A stretch of DNA of 64,000 nt, from positions 124,001 to 188,000 of the forward strand of contig CAYWRZ010000006.1 in the NCBI GenBank assembly GCA_964460845.1, in the 5' to 3' direction. Positions 25,670 to 34,861 of this stretch are shown here, piece by piece; position 1 is the first letter of the stretch; each line of letters opens with the position of its first letter. A program made the translations under genes and the position numbers. The DNA is from CAYWRZ01 sp964460845. GTDB lineage: Bacteria > Bacteroidota > Bacteroidia > Flavobacteriales_D > UBA2798. The notes under the pieces are model-generated. The model was not told the origin of the DNA. It worked only from the letters and a program-made list of their open reading frames with translations, and searched no databases.

Positions 25670-26508
25670 TGTTAGAAGCCTTACATATCAGTTACAAAGT
25701 TCCGCGCCGTATGCTGCTTGATAACGTTTCGTTGCAGGTACGCCCCGGAAAGGTAACCGGTATTTTGGGTCCTAACGGAGCGGGGAAATCAACCCTGCTA
25801 AGCATCCTGAGCGGCGAGCGTAAACCCCATTCGGGGCAGGTGTTGCTGCACCAAAAAGCGCTTTCTTCATGGACCGCGAAAGAGCTGGCGCTGCAACGCG
25901 CGGTACTGCTTCAACATACCCAATTAGGACTGGCTTTTCGGGTCGAAGAAGTGGTAATGATGGGACGTTATCCGCACATCGGACGGCACGAAAGCCAAAA
26001 GGATCACGAAGCGGTAAAAAAAGCGATGGAAACTACCGGTACCGCACAGCTCTATGGCCGCGATTACCTTTCGCTTTCGGGAGGTGAGCAGCAACGCGTA
26101 CAGTTAGCCCGCACTTTTGCACAGCTTTACCACGAAACGGATAAGCTGCCCAAGCTGCTGCTGTTAGACGAGCCCTTGAATAATCTCGACATCTTACATC
26201 AACATGCTATTTTACAGGTAGCACGCGAATTTGCCGCCCGGGGTCACGCCGTGCTTGCCGTATTGCACGATCTGAACCTCGCTGCACGTTATACCGACGA
26301 ACTGCTGGTACTCAAAAACGGACAAACACTGGCGTTTGGGACTCCGGAACAGGTGCTAAACGAAAAGCTTATCCATTCCGCTTTCGGCATCGAAGTAAGT
26401 GTAATTACCCATCCCGAAACCGGTCACCCGGTAGTGCTCCCCACCGGTCTTCACAAGGCTTGCAGGCCCGCAGTACACGAAGTGGCCGAAAATTTCTTAA
26501 ATGACTAA
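25669..26508 (+). CDS. hmuV: Heme ABC transporter ATP-binding protein
   Basis: 279 residues. The ATPase has Walker A GPNGAGKST at about 34-42, a Q-loop near residue 82 (LLQHTQLG), signature LSGGEQQRVQLAR at about 135-147, Walker B LLLLDEP at about 160-166 and the switch histidine in LAVLHDLNLAARY. This is the HmuV/FhuC/BtuD type that energises FecCD permeases. It is translationally coupled to hmuU. The last 25 residues are a short extension beyond the core, seen in some HmuV proteins. Confidence 0.93.
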   Translation: MLEALHISYKVPRRMLLDNVSLQVRPGKVTGILGPNGAGKSTLLSILSGERKPHSGQVLLHQKALSSWTAKELALQRAVLLQHTQLGLAFRVEEVVMMGRYPHIGRHESQKDHEAVKKAMETTGTAQLYGRDYLSLSGGEQQRVQLARTFAQLYHETDKLPKLLLLDEPLNNLDILHQHAILQVAREFAARGHAVLAVLHDLNLAARYTDELLVLKNGQTLAFGTPEQVLNEKLIHSAFGIEVSVITHPETGHPVVLPTGLHKACRPAVHEVAENFLND

Positions 26509-26540
26509 ATTTGACCCCCAATCTGAAAATAAAACCGAAC

Positions 26541-27569
26541 ATGGAAACGACCACTTTATCTTTACGTGAACAGTACGAAAAAGCCAAAAGCGAAAATCCG
26601 AAAGCACGTATCCGTGAAATCGCCCGCCAACTATCGGCCAGCGAAGCCGAACTGGTAGCCCTCAAAGTAGGCGATACCAATACCCGCCTCGAAGGCAATT
26701 TCCCCGAGTTGCTGAAAGAAGTACAGAGCCTGGGCTATGTGATGGCACTGACCCGCAACGACAATGTAGTGCACGAACGCAAAGGCGTTTATAACAACGT
26801 ATCGTTTAACGGTCCTGTAGGACTGGTGCTCGATCCCGATATCGACCTGCGTCTGTTCATGATGCACTGGGCTTTCGGATTTGCCGTGAATGAAAACGAT
26901 CGCAAAAGCCTCCAGTTTTTTGACAAAAGCGGAGAGGCCGTGCACAAAATCTACCTGACCGACAAAAGTGACGAAGCCGCTTATCAGGCACTGGTAGAAA
27001 AATACCGCGCCGCCGAACAACCTACCGCCTTAACCACCGAAGCGTATCCCGCTCCCAAAGCGGAACTGCCCGACAGTGACATCAATGTGGAAGAGTTTCG
27101 TAAAGGCTGGCTTAACCTGAAAGATACCCACGAGTTTTTCGGACTCGTGAACACCCACAAGCTAACTCGCACGCAAGCGCTGCGCCTGGCGCCCGAAGGA
27201 CACGCTTTCAAAGTGCCTAACGATATCACACGCCGTATGTTTGACGCCGCTTCGGCCAAGCAAATCGCGATTATGATTTTCGTAGGCAGCCGTGGTTGCA
27301 TCCAGATTCATACCGGCGAAATCAACCGCATCGTCACTACCGGTCCCTGGCTCAACATCCTCGACCCCGAGCTCAACATCCACCTTCGCGAAGACCAGAT
27401 AGCCTCTACCTACGTGGTGCGTAAGCCCAGCGTGGACGGTATCGTGACTTCTATTGAAGTGTTCGACGCACAAGGCGAGCTCATCGTACAGTTTTTCGGA
27501 AAACGTAAACCCGGTGTACCCGAGCTGGAAAGCTGGCGTTCACTGGTGGACGAGCTCCGTCAGTCCTAA
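26541..27569 (+). CDS. hmuS: Hemin-degrading / heme-trafficking factor, HemS/HmuS/ChuS family
   Basis: 342 residues, the usual length of HemS/ChuS proteins. Starting at ATG 26541 gives METTTLSLREQYEKAKSENP; a TTG at 26511 is in frame but is a poor start. The two tandem structural halves of the family are visible: the first around 65-165 (VMALTRNDNVVHERKGVYNN, LFMMHWAFGFAV) and the second around 245-340 (IFVGSRGCIQIHTGEINRI, GPWLNILDPELNIHLRED). Members bind heme in the cytoplasm and release iron or act as chaperones. Last gene of the first hmu transcript, followed by a perfect terminator. Confidence 0.9.
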   Translation: METTTLSLREQYEKAKSENPKARIREIARQLSASEAELVALKVGDTNTRLEGNFPELLKEVQSLGYVMALTRNDNVVHERKGVYNNVSFNGPVGLVLDPDIDLRLFMMHWAFGFAVNENDRKSLQFFDKSGEAVHKIYLTDKSDEAAYQALVEKYRAAEQPTALTTEAYPAPKAELPDSDINVEEFRKGWLNLKDTHEFFGLVNTHKLTRTQALRLAPEGHAFKVPNDITRRMFDAASAKQIAIMIFVGSRGCIQIHTGEINRIVTTGPWLNILDPELNIHLREDQIASTYVVRKPSVDGIVTSIEVFDAQGELIVQFFGKRKPGVPELESWRSLVDELRQS

Positions 27570-27580
27570 AAAGACCCTTT

Positions 27581-27616
27581 TCCTGTTTCGCCGCAAGCGG
27601 CGAAACAGGATTTTCC
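27581..27616 (+). terminator. Strong terminator between hmuS and hmuR
   Basis: TCCTGTTTCGCCGC (27581-27594) and GCGGCGAAACAGGA (27597-27610) form a perfect 14-bp inverted repeat separated by AA, with TTTT following. It divides the heme locus into two transcription units or acts as a polarity element. Confidence 0.85.
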
Positions 27617-27667
27617 CCTTACGGCCCCTGTCAGTAATGAAACTCAAATCTGCCTAAACACAATGCC

Positions 27668-29938
27668 ATGCGCCGGATAAAAGGTGTGCTGCTACTGCTT
27701 GCCACGGGAGTGTCTTCGCTCTCTCATGCACAGGAAGTCAGCGTATTTTCTGCAAAAGACAAAAAGCCCGTTCCTTACACACACGTTACTTTCTCCATTC
27801 CAGGAGCCGTAATCAACGGTGAAACCGTACTGACCAACAACGAAGGCAGGGCAAAAACGCCCGCTTCGATGCAGGGTAAAACCGTAGCTATCGCCATTAG
27901 CGCGATAGGCTATGAACGAATAAAAGACACGCTGCGCGCCGGTGAGTCGAAAACCTATTACCTCAATGAGTCCGTTTGGGTGCTGAACGAACTGGTCGTA
28001 ACCGGTCAGTATTCGCCCAACAACCCCGAACAGGCTATTCAAAAGGTGCGCATCATCGACCGCAAAAAAATTGAAGCCATGGCGGCCGTCACCCTGAAAG
28101 ACGTGCTGCAAAATGAGCTCAACATTCGCCTTTCGCAAGACAATATCCTCGGTTCTTCCATGACCCTTCAGGGTATTTCGGGCGAAAACATCAAAATTCT
28201 GATCGACGGTGTGCCCATGACCGGCCGTCTGAACGGCAGCATCGATCTGAGTCAGATCAACCTCGATAACATCGAACGTATCGAAGTGATCGAAGGTCCG
28301 CTTTCAGTCAACTACGGCAGCAATGCCCTTGCCGGAACCATCAACCTGATCACCAAAAAAGAAACCACTTATCCTTTCATGGTGGGCGCTCAGGCTTACA
28401 CCGAAAGCATAGGCCAATACAACGTGAATGGCCTTGCACAGGCGCAGTGGAAAAAACACGGAATTAACCTTTCGGGCGGACGTAACTATTTTGCCGGATG
28501 GAATCCCGATGGACCGATGTTTCCCGGTTTTTCTACACCTGTAGCCGACAGCAGCCGCTACAAAAGCTGGAAGCCCAAAGAACAATATTTCGGGCGTCTC
28601 CAATATTTTTATACCGGCCAAAAAGTACAACTCTCGTACCGTCTCGAAGCATTCGACGAAATGATTATCAATCGCGGGATGCCACGAATGCCCTACCGCG
28701 AAACCGCTTTCGACGACCGCTACCAAACCTGGAGACTTGATAATGCCGTGCACGCCGACATCAAAACCGGAGAACGCAAAGGCATCAAAATCATTTCGGC
28801 CTGGAACCATTATCGCCGCATCAAAAATTCTTATTTCCGTGATCTGACCACGCTCGAAGAACGTCCGCTTACACAAGACGGAAGTCACGACACCACCCGT
28901 CTCGGACTTTTCAACACGCGTATCACCTACTCTTCCGATCCCGACAGCAGTAAATTCGGCTATGAGCTGGGTACCGACATTACCTACGAAACCATGTACG
29001 GATTACGCATCGAAGGAGAAGAAAAAAAGATGGGCGATTACGCCTTGTTCGGCAGTCTCGAATACCGGCCATTGTCGTCGCTGAGCATTCGCGGCGGAAT
29101 GCGCTATGCTTACAACACCCTGTATCAGGGGCCTCCGGTGCCTTCGCTGAATGTGCGCTGGAAAATGAACAAGCTGCTCACCCTACGCGTTTCGTATGCA
29201 AGAGGCTTCCGTTCGCCTTCACTCAAAGAAATGTATTTCTACTTTGTGGACATTAACCACCACATTACCGGCAATCCCAACCTGAAACCCGAATATTCGC
29301 ACCACGTAAGCAGCACGCTGAGCGGGCAGCAAACCTACAGCAAGTGGATTATTCGCGGAGACATAGGCGGATTTTACAACGATATTAACCAGCTCATTAC
29401 CCTGGCGCAACGTACAGGTACCGAATACACCTATGTAAACATCGGTAAATACCGCACCGTGGGCGGGCAAGCCAATATCGGTTTCATTTTTGAGCACCTT
29501 CGGGTAAATGTGGGCGGCTCATACACCGGGCGCTACAACCAGGTATCGGAGCTTCATCCCATTGATCCTTTTTCCTTTTACCCCGAGGTCAGGGCCAACG
29601 CCATGTACGAATGGAAAAAGACGGGGCTTAGCCTCTCGTTTTTCTACAAGTACCAGGGGCGTATGCCGGGCTTTATGGTCGATGCCAGCGGAAATGCTGC
29701 CGCTACCTTTATTCAGGCTTACCACACGGCCGATGTATCGCTGGGCAAGAGCTGGTGGAAAGACCGCACCCGTTTGAGCATAGGTTGCAAAAACCTGTTT
29801 GATGTGCAAAGCGTCAATTCAACACTGGCCGGAGAAGCACACTCTATGGGCGCTACCAGCGTTCCCGTAGCTACCGGTCGATTGTATTTTATTAAACTCG
29901 AAGTAAGATGGTGGAAAGAAAAACAGGCCAAAAATTAA
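27668..29938 (+). CDS. hmuR: TonB-dependent heme receptor, HmuR/HemR type
   Basis: 756 residues. Signal peptide (VLLLLATGVSSLSHA|QE), a carboxypeptidase-regulatory-like domain at about 25-105, a plug domain at about 115-230 (DVLQNELNIRL, IKILIDGVPMTG, IERIEVIEGPLSVNYGSNAL) and a 22-strand barrel to the C terminus. The heme-receptor signature is present around 510-545: a FRSP box (variant of FRAP), two adjacent histidines (INHHITG) and NPNL. In HemR-type receptors the histidine between FRAP and NPNL is essential for heme uptake. Imports heme across the outer membrane using TonB. It is coupled to the next gene, which overlaps it by 31 bp. Confidence 0.9.
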   Translation: MRRIKGVLLLLATGVSSLSHAQEVSVFSAKDKKPVPYTHVTFSIPGAVINGETVLTNNEGRAKTPASMQGKTVAIAISAIGYERIKDTLRAGESKTYYLNESVWVLNELVVTGQYSPNNPEQAIQKVRIIDRKKIEAMAAVTLKDVLQNELNIRLSQDNILGSSMTLQGISGENIKILIDGVPMTGRLNGSIDLSQINLDNIERIEVIEGPLSVNYGSNALAGTINLITKKETTYPFMVGAQAYTESIGQYNVNGLAQAQWKKHGINLSGGRNYFAGWNPDGPMFPGFSTPVADSSRYKSWKPKEQYFGRLQYFYTGQKVQLSYRLEAFDEMIINRGMPRMPYRETAFDDRYQTWRLDNAVHADIKTGERKGIKIISAWNHYRRIKNSYFRDLTTLEERPLTQDGSHDTTRLGLFNTRITYSSDPDSSKFGYELGTDITYETMYGLRIEGEEKKMGDYALFGSLEYRPLSSLSIRGGMRYAYNTLYQGPPVPSLNVRWKMNKLLTLRVSYARGFRSPSLKEMYFYFVDINHHITGNPNLKPEYSHHVSSTLSGQQTYSKWIIRGDIGGFYNDINQLITLAQRTGTEYTYVNIGKYRTVGGQANIGFIFEHLRVNVGGSYTGRYNQVSELHPIDPFSFYPEVRANAMYEWKKTGLSLSFFYKYQGRMPGFMVDASGNAAATFIQAYHTADVSLGKSWWKDRTRLSIGCKNLFDVQSVNSTLAGEAHSMGATSVPVATGRLYFIKLEVRWWKEKQAKN

Positions 29939-30900
29939 TTCAACTCTTCGGTTTGGGCCTGCTCCTTTCTGCTACGGCCTGCGATAAAGAAGAACTACCC
30001 GTATCGCCTTTCGATAGGGGCAATATACAAACCGTACAGGTTTGCACGGATCCTTCCTACAAATTACAGGTTTGGTTTAAGCTCGAAAACATGAGCATCG
30101 TAAGCCAAAACGCTAAAACCACCTGGGATCTCGGTTTTGAAACCGGGGCCGACGGATGGAGAATTTACCTCAACGGCGCACTGTCTATGCTCGCACGGAA
30201 TACCGGACAAACCGATTTCGCCGCTGTGACCGATACTTCGGGCATTGGCAGCGGTATCCCCGACCGGCCTTCCGGAAACCCCGACAGCACCGCTATCGGT
30301 AATTGGACCGTCGATAAGCCCGTGTACCTGCTCAATCTCGGATACGACGAAAACGGCAATTCTTTGGGGTATTACAAGCTACAACTGCTTTCGGTAAATG
30401 CCTCGGCGTATGAGTTCAAGTTTGCGCCAGTTCCCGGAGGCAGCACACAAACCGTAACGCTTCCGAAAAACGACAACTATAACCTGGTATATTACTCGCT
30501 GCGCAATAACCTGGCCGTTCAGCCGGAACCGCCAAAAGATGCTTACGATCTGGTTTTCACACAGTACACGTATATCTTTTACGAACCGTTTTACCAGCCT
30601 TACCTCGTACATGGCGTGCTTAGCAACCGTAGCGGCGTAAGCGTGGCCCGTACCAGCGCCAAGCCCTTTTCCGAAATTACCGCAGCCGATACGCTCGGAC
30701 TTACCTTTAGTCACCAGCTCGATGCTGTCGGCTACAACTGGAAAGAATACGATTTTAACACCAGCACCTACATTCTCTATCCTGAAATTATCTATTTCGT
30801 AAAAGACACTCAGGGATTCCTCTACAAAATGCATTTCATTGATTTCTACAGCGATACCGGACAAAGAGGCTGTCCGAAGTTTGAAATTCAACGACTTTAA
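29908..30900 (+). CDS. hmuY: HmuY-like surface lipoprotein, two tandem domains
   Basis: 330 residues. Lipoprotein signal with lipobox LSATAC; the mature end reads C-D-K-E-E, matching the K-(D/E)2 lipoprotein export signal that sends Bacteroidota lipoproteins to the outside of the outer membrane. Two HmuY-like domains follow: VWFKLENMSIVSQNAKTTWDLGF at about 49-71 and YYSLRNNLAVQPEPPKDAYDLVF at about 192-214. It shares this two-domain arrangement, and the end segment YNWKEYDFNTSTY, with the T9SS cargo at 22517. It should capture heme at the surface for HmuR, with which it overlaps. Heme ligands are not assigned. Confidence 0.8.
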   Translation: MVERKTGQKLIQLFGLGLLLSATACDKEELPVSPFDRGNIQTVQVCTDPSYKLQVWFKLENMSIVSQNAKTTWDLGFETGADGWRIYLNGALSMLARNTGQTDFAAVTDTSGIGSGIPDRPSGNPDSTAIGNWTVDKPVYLLNLGYDENGNSLGYYKLQLLSVNASAYEFKFAPVPGGSTQTVTLPKNDNYNLVYYSLRNNLAVQPEPPKDAYDLVFTQYTYIFYEPFYQPYLVHGVLSNRSGVSVARTSAKPFSEITAADTLGLTFSHQLDAVGYNWKEYDFNTSTYILYPEIIYFVKDTQGFLYKMHFIDFYSDTGQRGCPKFEIQRL

Positions 30901-30905
30901 TACCT

Positions 30906-30941
30906 AATCCCTCTGACCATGCTGTCAGGGGGATTTTTTAT
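30906..30941 (+). terminator. Terminator after the hmuR-hmuY unit
   Basis: AATCCCTCTGAC (30906-30917) pairs with GTCAGGGGGATT (30924-30935) with one G-T pair, followed by TTTT. Confidence 0.9.
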
Positions 30942-30988
30942 TTCCCCAAAAACAGACAGGGCGTTAACAAAAAATTAATGCCGGGATC

Positions 30989-31020
30989 TTGGTCATTCGC
31001 CTTTTTTCGAGGTAGCTTTG
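30989..31020 (+). promoter_or_regulatory. Promoter of the sixth adhesin
   Basis: TTG (30989-30991), 21 bp, then TAGCTTTG (31013-31020). This leaves a leader of about 70 nt before the TTG start at 31100. Confidence 0.6.
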
Positions 31021-31021
31021 C

Positions 31022-31087
31022 AGTATCAAAGTGAACACCCTGGTATCCGGTTAAACCGATCAACCGCTTTGATACTCTGTTAACCGG
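31022..31087 (+). promoter_or_regulatory. Leader with interlocking inverted repeats
   Basis: AGTATCAAAG (31022-31031) pairs with CTTTGATACT (31067-31076). Inside it CGGTT (31048-31052) can pair with AACCG (31062-31066). CCGGTTAA (31047-31054) can instead pair with TTAACCGG (31080-31087), which ends 12 nt before the start codon. The arrangement allows mutually exclusive folds or a pseudoknot. Confidence 0.4.
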
Positions 31088-31099
31088 AATCTGAAGCGC

Positions 31100-34000
31100 T
31101 TGAAAAGCATACTACTCTTATTTCTCTGCGTACTGACGGCGGGCAGTATTTCTGCGCAAACGCTCATCATTAACGAAGTTTCCAACGGTCCTTCGGGCAA
31201 CATGGAATATGTAGAGTTTGTGGTGGTAGATGATCAGGCCATTTACGATTGCGGCAATACCGTGCCACCCTGTGTCGATGTAAGAGGCTGGATTTTTGAC
31301 GATAACAACGGCTACCATGGTGCTTCGGGCGTAGCCCCCGGCTGTGTAAGATTTTCACAAAACACCTTTTGGAGCTGTATTCCTATCGGTACGATTATTC
31401 TGGTCTATAACAACGGCGATCGCAATTCCAGCATTCCGCCCGACGATCTCTCCATGAACGACGGCAATTGCAGGCTGGTCATTCCTATTAACAGCACACT
31501 CTTCGAATCGAACGCTTCTACTCCCGGAGCAGTGGCCTGTAGTTATCCCACCACCGGATGGGTACCGGGCGGCAACTGGAGCTATACGCTGCTGGCAAAC
31601 CCGGGCGACTGCGCGCGTTTGGTTGACTTGTCGGGATGTGAAGTCTTTTCGCTCTGTAACGGCAGCGCCAACCAAAATAACCTGATTTATTTCAGCGGCT
31701 CAGGTGCACAAAAAGTATGGTATTTCAATGGCAACGACCCTTACTCGCAAAGCAACTGGAGTGCAGGCTGTGCCGCAGGAGCAGGCTGCTCGGGCAACGA
31801 CCAGACTCCCGGAGCGCCCAACAACAGCGCCAACGCAGCGTATATTGCCCAATTTAACAACGGATGTACCTCGCTAACTCCGGTAATAGCTTCTATCAGC
31901 GCTTCCACCCAGACAGGGTGCGGCTGTACGGGCACGGCCACTGCCTCAGCCTCGGGTTCCATTCCCGGCTATAGCTACGCTTGGTACGATGCGAGCTGGA
32001 ACGCATTGGGGCAAAGCAGCGCCACTGCAACCGGACTGTGCGTGGGTACTTATCATGTCATAGCCACCTCTTCGATAGGTTGTTCCGACACCGCCAGCGT
32101 AAGTATTACAGCTATCAATACGCTGCAATTTACTTCGGTACAAACCGAGGTTAGCTGTTTTGGCGGAAACGACGGATCGGCTACTGTTACTGTAACAGGG
32201 GGCACTCCGGCTTATACCTACCAATGGTCGCCTGCGCCGGGAAGCGGACAAGGCAGCGCTTCGCCCTCGGGACTTACGGCAGGCACCTATACGGTACAGG
32301 TTACTGATGCCAACAACTGTACAGGCTCTACACAGGTTACAATCAGTGAGCCCTCCGAAATTCTGCTTTCTTTTTCGCCCGTACAGCACGTAACGGTAAA
32401 CGGCGGAAATAACGGAAGTGCCACCGCCAATGCCACCGGCGGCACCTCGCCTTATACCTACCTTTGGGACAACGGACAAACCACCGCTACCGCCACAGGG
32501 CTCGCAGCCGGCACGCACTGCGTAACCATAACCGATGCACACAATTGTACCGAAACAGATTGTATAGAAATTACCGAGCCCGATGCACTGAGCCTCTCAC
32601 TTACCGGAACCCCGTCCGTATCGTGTAACGGCGTTTGCGACGGAACGATAAACGCTTCGGCAACTGGAGGAACCGCACCCTATTCTTATACCTGGAACAA
32701 TGGTTTAAGCGGATCTTCTCAAAATAATTTATGCGCGGGAACCTACGAAATTACCGTAAGCGATGCCGCAGGGGTCAGTGTTTCGGAAACGTATGTAATC
32801 AATGAACCCGCCCCGCTGATAGTAACGGCCAGCGCGACCGACGTGAGCTGTGCGGGAAATAACGACGGTACGGCAAGCGCATCGGCAAGCGGAGGCACAC
32901 CACCCTATACCTACACGTGGATACCCGGTACGCATACTGGTTCTGCTATAAACGGTCTGTCTGCCGGTACCTATACGGTAGAGGTTACCGATTTTTCGGG
33001 ATGTCGTGCTACTGCCGGCACTGAAGTGTTCAATACGGATGTACCGCCCAATGCCGGCACAAATGGCAATCTCGCTTTCTGCCCCGCTTCTGCCCCCGCC
33101 AATCTGTTTCAGGCACTCGGCGGCAACCCCGACCCGGGAGGCACCTGGCAACCTGCACTGGCTTCGGGCAACGGAATATTTGATCCTGCGCTGGACGCAG
33201 CCGGTACTTACCTCTACACCGTATCGGGCACAGGTGCTTGCGGCGATGCTTCAGCCTCGGTAACGGTAAGTGTAAATCCTTTGGCAGACGCTACTATTAC
33301 TCCGACTGGACCTTTCTGCAGCAACGATATGCCTGTCACACTGCAAGCAGCCGATCCGGGAGGAACCTGGTCTGCTTCCTGTGGTAGCTGCCTACAAGCA
33401 GGCACGGGAATATTCGACCCGCAGTTAGCAGGCACGGGACTACATACCGTAATCTATACCATCTCTGGCGATTGCGGCAATGCCGATACCCTGCAATTAT
33501 CCGTTATTACCCATTCCAACGCCACACTTCATGCAGCCGGACCGTTTTGTATCAGTTTGGGCGACACCCTGCTGCAAGCCGTAGAAAGCGGTGGAACCTG
33601 GAGTGCTTCCTGCGGCAATTGTATAGATGCGGTAAGCGGTAATTTCAACACCCTCGCAGCCGGTTCGGGCATACACACCATTACCTATAGCTTTGGCGGA
33701 TCCTGTCCCGACCAACAATCTATTATGGTTACGGTAAATCCGCCCGACGATGTGGACATTTTGCCGCCCGGTTCGGCACTTTGTGAAAACGGCGCTTCGA
33801 TACAGCTTGTAGCCTACCCTGTGGGCGGAACCTGGAATGCTTCGTGCGGCAATTGCCTGAGCAATACAGGATTATTTGACCCCAGCGCAGCGGGAACAGG
33901 CACGTATAGCGTAATTTATACTACGTCAGGAGGCTGCGGTTCGTCAGATACCCTTTCTGTCACCGTAGACGCGCTTCCTGCCATCACCTTTACCCCCGAT

Positions 34001-34765
34001 GTTACTTCGGGCTGCAATCCGCTTACGGTCACTTATACCGCTACTACAGAAGCGGGAGTAACGAATTGCCAATGGAATTTTGGCGACGGACAAACGGACA
34101 ATGCCTGTGGCATAACTTCACACACCTACACCAATGACGGTTGTATGCCCGTGAGCTTATCCGTCACTTCGGCACAAGGCTGTACGAACACGCTTACCCA
34201 AGCCGATTTGGTATGTGTCTTGACCAGTCCGGTAGCCGATTTTACCTTTTCGCCCGAAAGTCCGCAGGTTTCTTCGCCCGAAATCAGCTTTACCAACTTT
34301 TCTTCCAATTCCACTTCTTACGTTTGGAGCATCGAAGGAAACACCTTTTCGACCGAAACCAATCCTTCTTTTCTGTTTCCCGTAGCCCAATCTTCGCAAC
34401 TCGAATACCGGGTATGCCTTACTACGGTCAACGACAACGGTTGCCTCGACAGTACCTGCCATGAAGTGAAGTTTACCGGCGAAATCACGCTTTATGTGCC
34501 CAACGCTTTTACCCCCGACGGCGACGGACGTAACGATATTTTTTACCCGGTTATTTCGGGTATAGAACCCTATTCGTACAAACTGCGGATATTTAACCGC
34601 TGGGGCGAGCTGATTTTTGAAAATGCGGATCCTTTTGCCGGATGGGACGGTACTTTCCGTGGAGAACGAGCTCCGGTAGATGTGTATGTATGGCGAGTCG
34701 AGGCTATGCCTATGGGTATTTACGACGTAAAAGAATGGATCGGACACGTAACGTTGATTCGCTAA
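31100..34765 (+). CDS. T9SS type B surface protein with lamin-tail, SprB and GGTW repeats
   Basis: 1221 residues from a TTG start, which gives the signal peptide KSILLLFLCVLTAGSISA|Q. Directly after it is a lamin-tail-type domain at about 21-250 (LIINEVSNGPSGNMEYVEFV, then SNWSAGCAAGAGCSGNDQTP and PGAPN). Five SprB-like repeats at about 265-640 follow (for example FGGNDGSATVTVTGGTPAYT), then four GGTW repeats at about 650-955, two PKD domains (WNFGDGQTD, WSIEGN) and a type B sorting domain (YVPNAFTPDGDGRND, FNRWGELIF, HVTLIR). The C-terminal third matches the protein at 4284. SprB repeats are named after the gliding adhesin SprB. A surface role is predicted; ligand unknown. Confidence 0.85.
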   Translation: MKSILLLFLCVLTAGSISAQTLIINEVSNGPSGNMEYVEFVVVDDQAIYDCGNTVPPCVDVRGWIFDDNNGYHGASGVAPGCVRFSQNTFWSCIPIGTIILVYNNGDRNSSIPPDDLSMNDGNCRLVIPINSTLFESNASTPGAVACSYPTTGWVPGGNWSYTLLANPGDCARLVDLSGCEVFSLCNGSANQNNLIYFSGSGAQKVWYFNGNDPYSQSNWSAGCAAGAGCSGNDQTPGAPNNSANAAYIAQFNNGCTSLTPVIASISASTQTGCGCTGTATASASGSIPGYSYAWYDASWNALGQSSATATGLCVGTYHVIATSSIGCSDTASVSITAINTLQFTSVQTEVSCFGGNDGSATVTVTGGTPAYTYQWSPAPGSGQGSASPSGLTAGTYTVQVTDANNCTGSTQVTISEPSEILLSFSPVQHVTVNGGNNGSATANATGGTSPYTYLWDNGQTTATATGLAAGTHCVTITDAHNCTETDCIEITEPDALSLSLTGTPSVSCNGVCDGTINASATGGTAPYSYTWNNGLSGSSQNNLCAGTYEITVSDAAGVSVSETYVINEPAPLIVTASATDVSCAGNNDGTASASASGGTPPYTYTWIPGTHTGSAINGLSAGTYTVEVTDFSGCRATAGTEVFNTDVPPNAGTNGNLAFCPASAPANLFQALGGNPDPGGTWQPALASGNGIFDPALDAAGTYLYTVSGTGACGDASASVTVSVNPLADATITPTGPFCSNDMPVTLQAADPGGTWSASCGSCLQAGTGIFDPQLAGTGLHTVIYTISGDCGNADTLQLSVITHSNATLHAAGPFCISLGDTLLQAVESGGTWSASCGNCIDAVSGNFNTLAAGSGIHTITYSFGGSCPDQQSIMVTVNPPDDVDILPPGSALCENGASIQLVAYPVGGTWNASCGNCLSNTGLFDPSAAGTGTYSVIYTTSGGCGSSDTLSVTVDALPAITFTPDVTSGCNPLTVTYTATTEAGVTNCQWNFGDGQTDNACGITSHTYTNDGCMPVSLSVTSAQGCTNTLTQADLVCVLTSPVADFTFSPESPQVSSPEISFTNFSSNSTSYVWSIEGNTFSTETNPSFLFPVAQSSQLEYRVCLTTVNDNGCLDSTCHEVKFTGEITLYVPNAFTPDGDGRNDIFYPVISGIEPYSYKLRIFNRWGELIFENADPFAGWDGTFRGERAPVDVYVWRVEAMPMGIYDVKEWIGHVTLIR

Positions 34766-34861
34766 AAAACATCTCTTAAGTGGCACTTCCCGCCCTACCG
34801 GTTAACACGTAAAAAAAGGTAAAAGGTAGCGGTTCATTACTTTATATCTTATCTTCGTAAA

